Positions 6,081 through 8,964 of a stretch of DNA of 8,964 bases are shown here, piece by piece (the stretch's first letter is position 1; every line of letters begins with the position of its first letter). The position numbers and the translations under genes were made by a program. The stretch spans positions 1 through 8,964 of the forward strand of contig VSNR01000173.1 in assembly GCA_009774345.1 (NCBI GenBank). Direction: 5' to 3'. Origin of the DNA: Lachnospiraceae bacterium (GTDB lineage Bacteria > Bacillota > Clostridia > Lachnospirales > Lachnospiraceae). The notes beneath the pieces were generated by a model. It did not search any database, was not told the origin of the DNA, and saw only the letters and a program-made list of their open reading frames with translations.

Positions 6081-6919
6081 CTGTGATGAATTTTCTTCCT
6101 GCCCCGTAACCTCCCCGCAGTCAAAGGCTTCATCTACCACTGCGTCAGGAGTGATTTTCATATGATGCTGGTGCTTCACATAGTCCTCAATGTCAAAGGC
6201 ATTTTTTGGGTCATAATCGGATAGCTCTTTGTACCGCTTGTGCTTCGTTATATCGAATTTGTCCGAGAAAAAAGGTCTCACGCCCCTAAGCCGCATAATA
6301 CACTTTCCGCCGTCCATGACCGCTATCTCATCCTCACTCATAAGCGCCTTTCCGGTCTTTTGATAGTTCAAACCGTAGGACTGCTACGTTCCTCTTGTAT
6401 CAGAGGTATTGTTTCTTTTCCTCAGACCTCCGAAAGCTCCTTTAATGTGGTCTGCTCCTGCCCTCCAAGGAAAAGCAGGGTGTCACAATTCCCTTGAATT
6501 GTGTCCGCATTGTCTTTATAAATCGCTTTGAGCTGGGATTTTGACTGTAAAATAATGGAAGCCGAGATTTCACGGCTTCGGATTGTTGCAATCAGCTTTT
6601 CAAACTGCGGAGTCTGCCCGATATTGGCGAATTCGTCAAGCAGCATCCGTACATGAACCGGAAGCCTACCATTATAAACATCATCTGCCTTGTCACAGAG
6701 CAGGTTGAAAAGCTGTGAATACATAATTGACACCACGAAATTAAATGTCGAATCTGTGTCTGAAATAATGACAAACAATGCTGTCTTTCTTTCCCCAAGC
6801 GTATCAAGTTCCACATCGTCATACGCCATCAGGTCTCGTAATTCCCGGATATCAAAGGACGCTAAACGTGCACCACAGGAAATAAGTATAGATTTTGCTG
6901 TTTTGCCAGTTGCTACTTG
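6069..6919 (-). pseudogene. traG: VirD4/TraG-type conjugation coupling protein, C-terminal remnant
   Basis: Intact TraG/VirD4 ATPases of Tn1549-like elements have about 600 residues and link the relaxosome to the mating channel. Here only the C-terminal half remains. Homology starts at ATGKTAKSILISCGARL immediately after an in-frame TGA (6920-6922), continues through ELRDLMAYDDVELD, the Walker B segment MLLDEFANIGQ, SIILQSKSQLKAIY and LLFLGGQEQTTLKELSEV, then hits TGA at 6422-6424. The protein resumes in another frame (6069-6371) from LNYQKTGKALMSEDEIAVMD to its natural TAA. The 50 bp between carry several small indels and an in-frame TAG. The membrane anchors and Walker A motif are lost. It cannot make a working coupling protein. 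Confidence 0.85.
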
Positions 6920-6934
6920 TCAAGGACGTATTCA

Positions 6935-7135
6935 TCATTTTCCATCACTTTTTCTCGATCTGCCCTGTTTCCCATGCTCTAAGTCATGGAGAATGACACG
7001 CTTTAGCTTGTCCTCTACGTTTTGGGTACTCATATCAGAAAAGTGCACATCGACCAAATAGGTCATCTTATTAATCTTCTTTTGCCAACAGGGCGTTAAT
7101 CGCCCTGTGGTGTTGGTCTGAATGTTGTCGCTCAT
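6935..7135 (-). CDS. TnpW-like small transposon-encoded protein
   Basis: This 66-residue protein contains MTYLVDVHFSDMSTQNVEDK followed by LKRVI, which I recognise as the core of the TnpW family of small proteins from Tn4451/Tn1549-like elements; their function is unclear. The ATG at 7133-7135 is preceded by AAAGGAGG only three bases away, tight but usable. A start ten codons upstream is not supported. The last ~20 residues (HGKQGRSRKSDGK) look less typical, and the gene ends 16 bp before the traG remnant begins. The C-terminus may therefore have been altered at a deletion junction. Confidence 0.65.
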   Translation of the reverse strand: MSDNIQTNTTGRLTPCWQKKINKMTYLVDVHFSDMSTQNVEDKLKRVILHDLEHGKQGRSRKSDGK

Positions 7136-7233
7136 GTTCCTCCTTTCGGGCGCAAAAAAAGACACATGGTTTTCAGAAATTCCTGTTCCATGCGCCTTTA
7201 CGCTGTTACTTTAATATTTAGTTGTGCTGTTGA

Positions 7234-7713
7234 TTATGCCAATTGCATAACTTCGGCTTCAATCTCCTTTAATTCCTCAAATGACAAGAGCGGAATATAT
7301 TCAGCAATTTCTTCCAGTGACATTTTACCTTTTTTTATCATTCTCGTTGCTGTTTCCCTTGCATTTTTTAATTCTGCTTTTTGTGCCGCTTCATTCCTCA
7401 TATCTTCCATAATCTTACACATAGTAGCAACTCCTTTCTCGTCCTGCTTAAAGTATCGTGCCCTTTTAGCAAGCGCTTCATAATTCATATCGTCGGGGTT
7501 CGTGCATGAAAAATCGTGCATTAGCTTACCGACTTCATCATTGCCCCTATATTTCCCATTAACATATATGATATGCGAACCGTCACCAAACAATTCCTTT
7601 CCTTCGTTGGTTTCGACATACCGCTGTATATGATATATGGCTTGATTTTTTCCCATAACATCATTCTCTGTAATAAAAATCACATAGCTGTCGGGAATAT
7701 CCTCCGTATCATT
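7234..7713 (-). pseudogene. Rpn-type PD-(D/E)XK nuclease/transposase, C-terminal half
   Basis: From about 7713 down to the TAA at 7234 the minus strand encodes the C-terminal part of the Rpn family of recombination-promoting nucleases: NDTEDIPDSYVIFITEND, then GDGSHIIYVNGKYRG, LMHDFSCTNPDDMNYE, KGVATMCKIMEDMRNEAAQK and a helical tail MSLEEIAEYIPLLSFEELKE. The catalytic N-terminal part is missing upstream. Residues readable before NDTEDIP are antisense to that missing part, which lies on the opposite strand. No proper start codon or ribosome binding site belongs to this half. Confidence 0.82.
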
Positions 7714-7981
7714 TGACACGGTCTGCCTAGCAGATAATTTTGAGGGTGTGGAACTGATACTGCGGATTGTTTTAGGGCGGGAGGACATAAAAATCAAATC
7801 GGTCAGGACACAAGAGCCGTTGAAGAATTTGCAGGGGCGTTCTGCCATTTTAGACGTTCATGCGGTTGACAGCACCAAGAAAGAGTTTGACATTGAAATT
7901 CAAAGGAAAGATGCAGGAGCAGGTGTAAAAAGGGCAAGACACAATAGCAGTTTATTAGATGCACATATATTAAAAGCTGCA
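7714..7981 (+). pseudogene. Rpn-type PD-(D/E)XK nuclease/transposase, inverted N-terminal half
   Basis: On the plus strand the frame reads FDTVCLADNFEGVELILRIV, NLQGRSAILDVHAVD, FDIEIQRKDAGAGVKRARHN and SSLLDAHILKA, which is the catalytic half of the same nuclease. The Asp of LDVHAVD and the Glu-x-Gln of IEIQ match the PD-(D/E)XK active site. Family homology ends at ~7978-7981, exactly where the C-terminal half on the minus strand would be expected to continue. This is the only clearly coding plus-strand segment in the window. The extreme N-terminus is missing. It is best explained as an internal inversion of one gene. Confidence 0.82.
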
Positions 7982-8866
7982 AAAAACGCACCCTGTCCTG
8001 TCACATCCCGTAGTGTCAAAAATGGGTTTTCCAACATCAAATATCCCCATATCCATTGTATTACCCTGTGGCTGCGCTTCCCCAAAATCTGCTGTGACCT
8101 CTCCGTACACATCCGCAATCGGGATATGGCTGTTGAAAATATACTCCAATACGTCCTGCTCCATCCAGAATGACATTGGATAACTAATCGGGCTTTTCAT
8201 ATCAAAACCGTTGCAGCCGTTTTTGAGCCAGTTTGTTGTCCGCAGCCTGCTTTCGCTTGCCATCTGCGCTGTCATGGGCATTTTTCCAGTCCTTTTCGCG
8301 TAACCGTGCATTGGGGATTTTTTCATAATGGAACAGCAGCGATCCGCTATTTCAAAGGGTGCTTCCAAAAAGAATCTGTAGCGTTCCTTGTTATACATCT
8401 TGGAATATTCCGATGTTTCCACACCATTCTCCTTATGCGGATATTTCCCGTGAAAGATTAGGTATCGAGCGGGTGTTTTTATGTCCGTACTCGGTATTTC
8501 CCCGCGAATCAGGCTTTTATAAAGTTCGTTTTCCTTATCATCACGGCGGTCTATGCCGACCAAATCTGCCATATGACTATAATTGGAAACTTTTCCCCCA
8601 CTCTCTGCATTTTTCTCCTGTTCCAGCAGCTTCTCCATGTACCGCCTTGCACCGTACACGCAGCCCGCCACTTCCTTGCCAATCATGGGATAGCCGTATT
8701 TTATGATAACCTGCCGGAAGTTCATTTTCGGTCTGATAATCTCCACGTTTTCCTGCTGCTTTACAAACTCCCTGACTTCCGGGTATTCTAGTCCGGTATC
8801 GACATAGACAGCGCTGATTTTAGGGTACATTTTCCTTGCAATATGTAATAAAACCATGCTGTCCTT
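7970..8866 (-). pseudogene. PAPS reductase-family protein, truncated at both ends
   Basis: The frame encodes most of a phosphoadenosine-phosphosulfate-reductase-like protein of the ATP-pyrophosphatase fold, a type often carried on Firmicute integrative elements. Visible parts are KDSMVLLHIARK (the end of the SGGKDS nucleotide loop), VDTGLEYPEVREFV, EAPFEIADRCCSIMKKSPM, SRLRTTNWLKNGCNGFD, SYPMSFWMEQDVLEYI and TTGCDRTGCVFC. The protein then stops after two foreign residues where the inverted nuclease fragment begins, so the C-terminal region after the Cys cluster is gone. At the other end homology stops at the Lys of KDS, where a 26-bp palindrome starts; the first glycines of the loop and everything before are missing. 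No credible start codon remains, so it is probably non-functional. Confidence 0.8.
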
Positions 8867-8890
8867 GTTATGGAAAGCTTTCCATAACAA
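8865..8890. repeat. Perfect 26-bp palindrome
   Basis: TTGTTATGGAAAG is followed directly by its exact reverse complement, centred on an AGCTT step with no loop. It marks the 5' truncation point of the PAPS-reductase remnant. The arm motif ATGGAAAG recurs downstream at 8896-8903 and 8913-8920. Confidence 0.85.
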
Positions 8891-8964
8891 AGATAATGGA
8901 AAGAAATAGCAAATGGAAAGTTTGTCTATTTTACCATCCTTAAACCGTTATAAAACAGGAGAAG
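8891..8964. other. Unassigned right edge with ATGGAAAG repeats
   Basis: This AT-rich stretch has no recognisable protein on either strand. It holds two further ATGGAAAG copies in the orientation of the left palindrome arm. Near the end ACAGGAGAAG could be a ribosome binding site for a plus-strand gene beyond the window. It could be the end of an unseen mobile element, but this cannot be decided here. Confidence 0.3.

Noticed and set aside
7091..7106. GGGCG-TTAAT-CGCCC inverted repeat
   Set aside because: Lies inside the tnpW-like coding region with a five-base stem and no sign of function.
7803..8173. Open frames continuing the plus-strand nuclease fragment past 7981 or antisense to it
   Set aside because: Beyond about 7981 the plus frame is antisense to the PAPS-reductase remnant and has no protein similarity I recognise.

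Overview
The window most likely comes from an anaerobic gut-type Firmicute of the Lachnospiraceae/Clostridia group. This rests on strong AGGAGG ribosome binding sites, AT-rich spacers and the protein families seen (FlxA-like, DUF6033-like, TnpW, Tn1549-type TraG, Rpn-type nuclease). All of it is inferred from recognition by eye, without database searches. Almost every real gene is on the minus strand, so transcription runs from high to low coordinates.

Left half (1-5012) is an intact regulatory and effector locus. A LytTR response regulator (4102-4875) and a GHKL sensor kinase (2762-4105) overlap by 4 bp. They are followed by an operon encoding a FlxA-like coiled-coil protein (1809-2624), a small FliD-C-terminus-like protein (1145-1798), a 43-residue reading frame (958-1089) and a DUF6033-like protein (95-940). 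Two promoter regions, one before the regulator and one before the flxA-like gene, each carry a pair of 9-bp direct repeats (TTCACAACA type) separated by exactly 12 bp. Each pair lies 30-31 bp upstream of a -10 element. This is the geometry of LytTR-family binding sites and suggests that the two-component system controls both itself and the flagellum-related operon. No flagellar export, hook or flagellin genes and no peptide-pheromone gene lie in the window.

Middle (5013-5530) has no credible gene but is highly structured. It holds a long imperfect hairpin (5042-5158) and, next to it, a 278-bp array (5168-5445) with perfect 17-bp terminal inverted repeats and six exact copies of AAATCCAAACTT placed symmetrically about one midpoint. 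Several DnaA-box-like 9-mers are interspersed. It could be a MITE-like element, a protein-binding array or an origin-like region.

Right half (5531-8964) looks like the decayed remains of an integrative/conjugative element. It contains an uncharacterised 122-aa gene, the frameshifted and N-terminally truncated C-terminal half of a VirD4/TraG coupling protein, and a TnpW-like small protein. It also contains an Rpn/PD-(D/E)XK nuclease gene whose two halves now lie on opposite strands, and a PAPS-reductase-like gene truncated at both ends. Its 3' end abuts the inverted nuclease fragment and its 5' end abuts a perfect 26-bp palindrome. The region records deletion, inversion and point decay.
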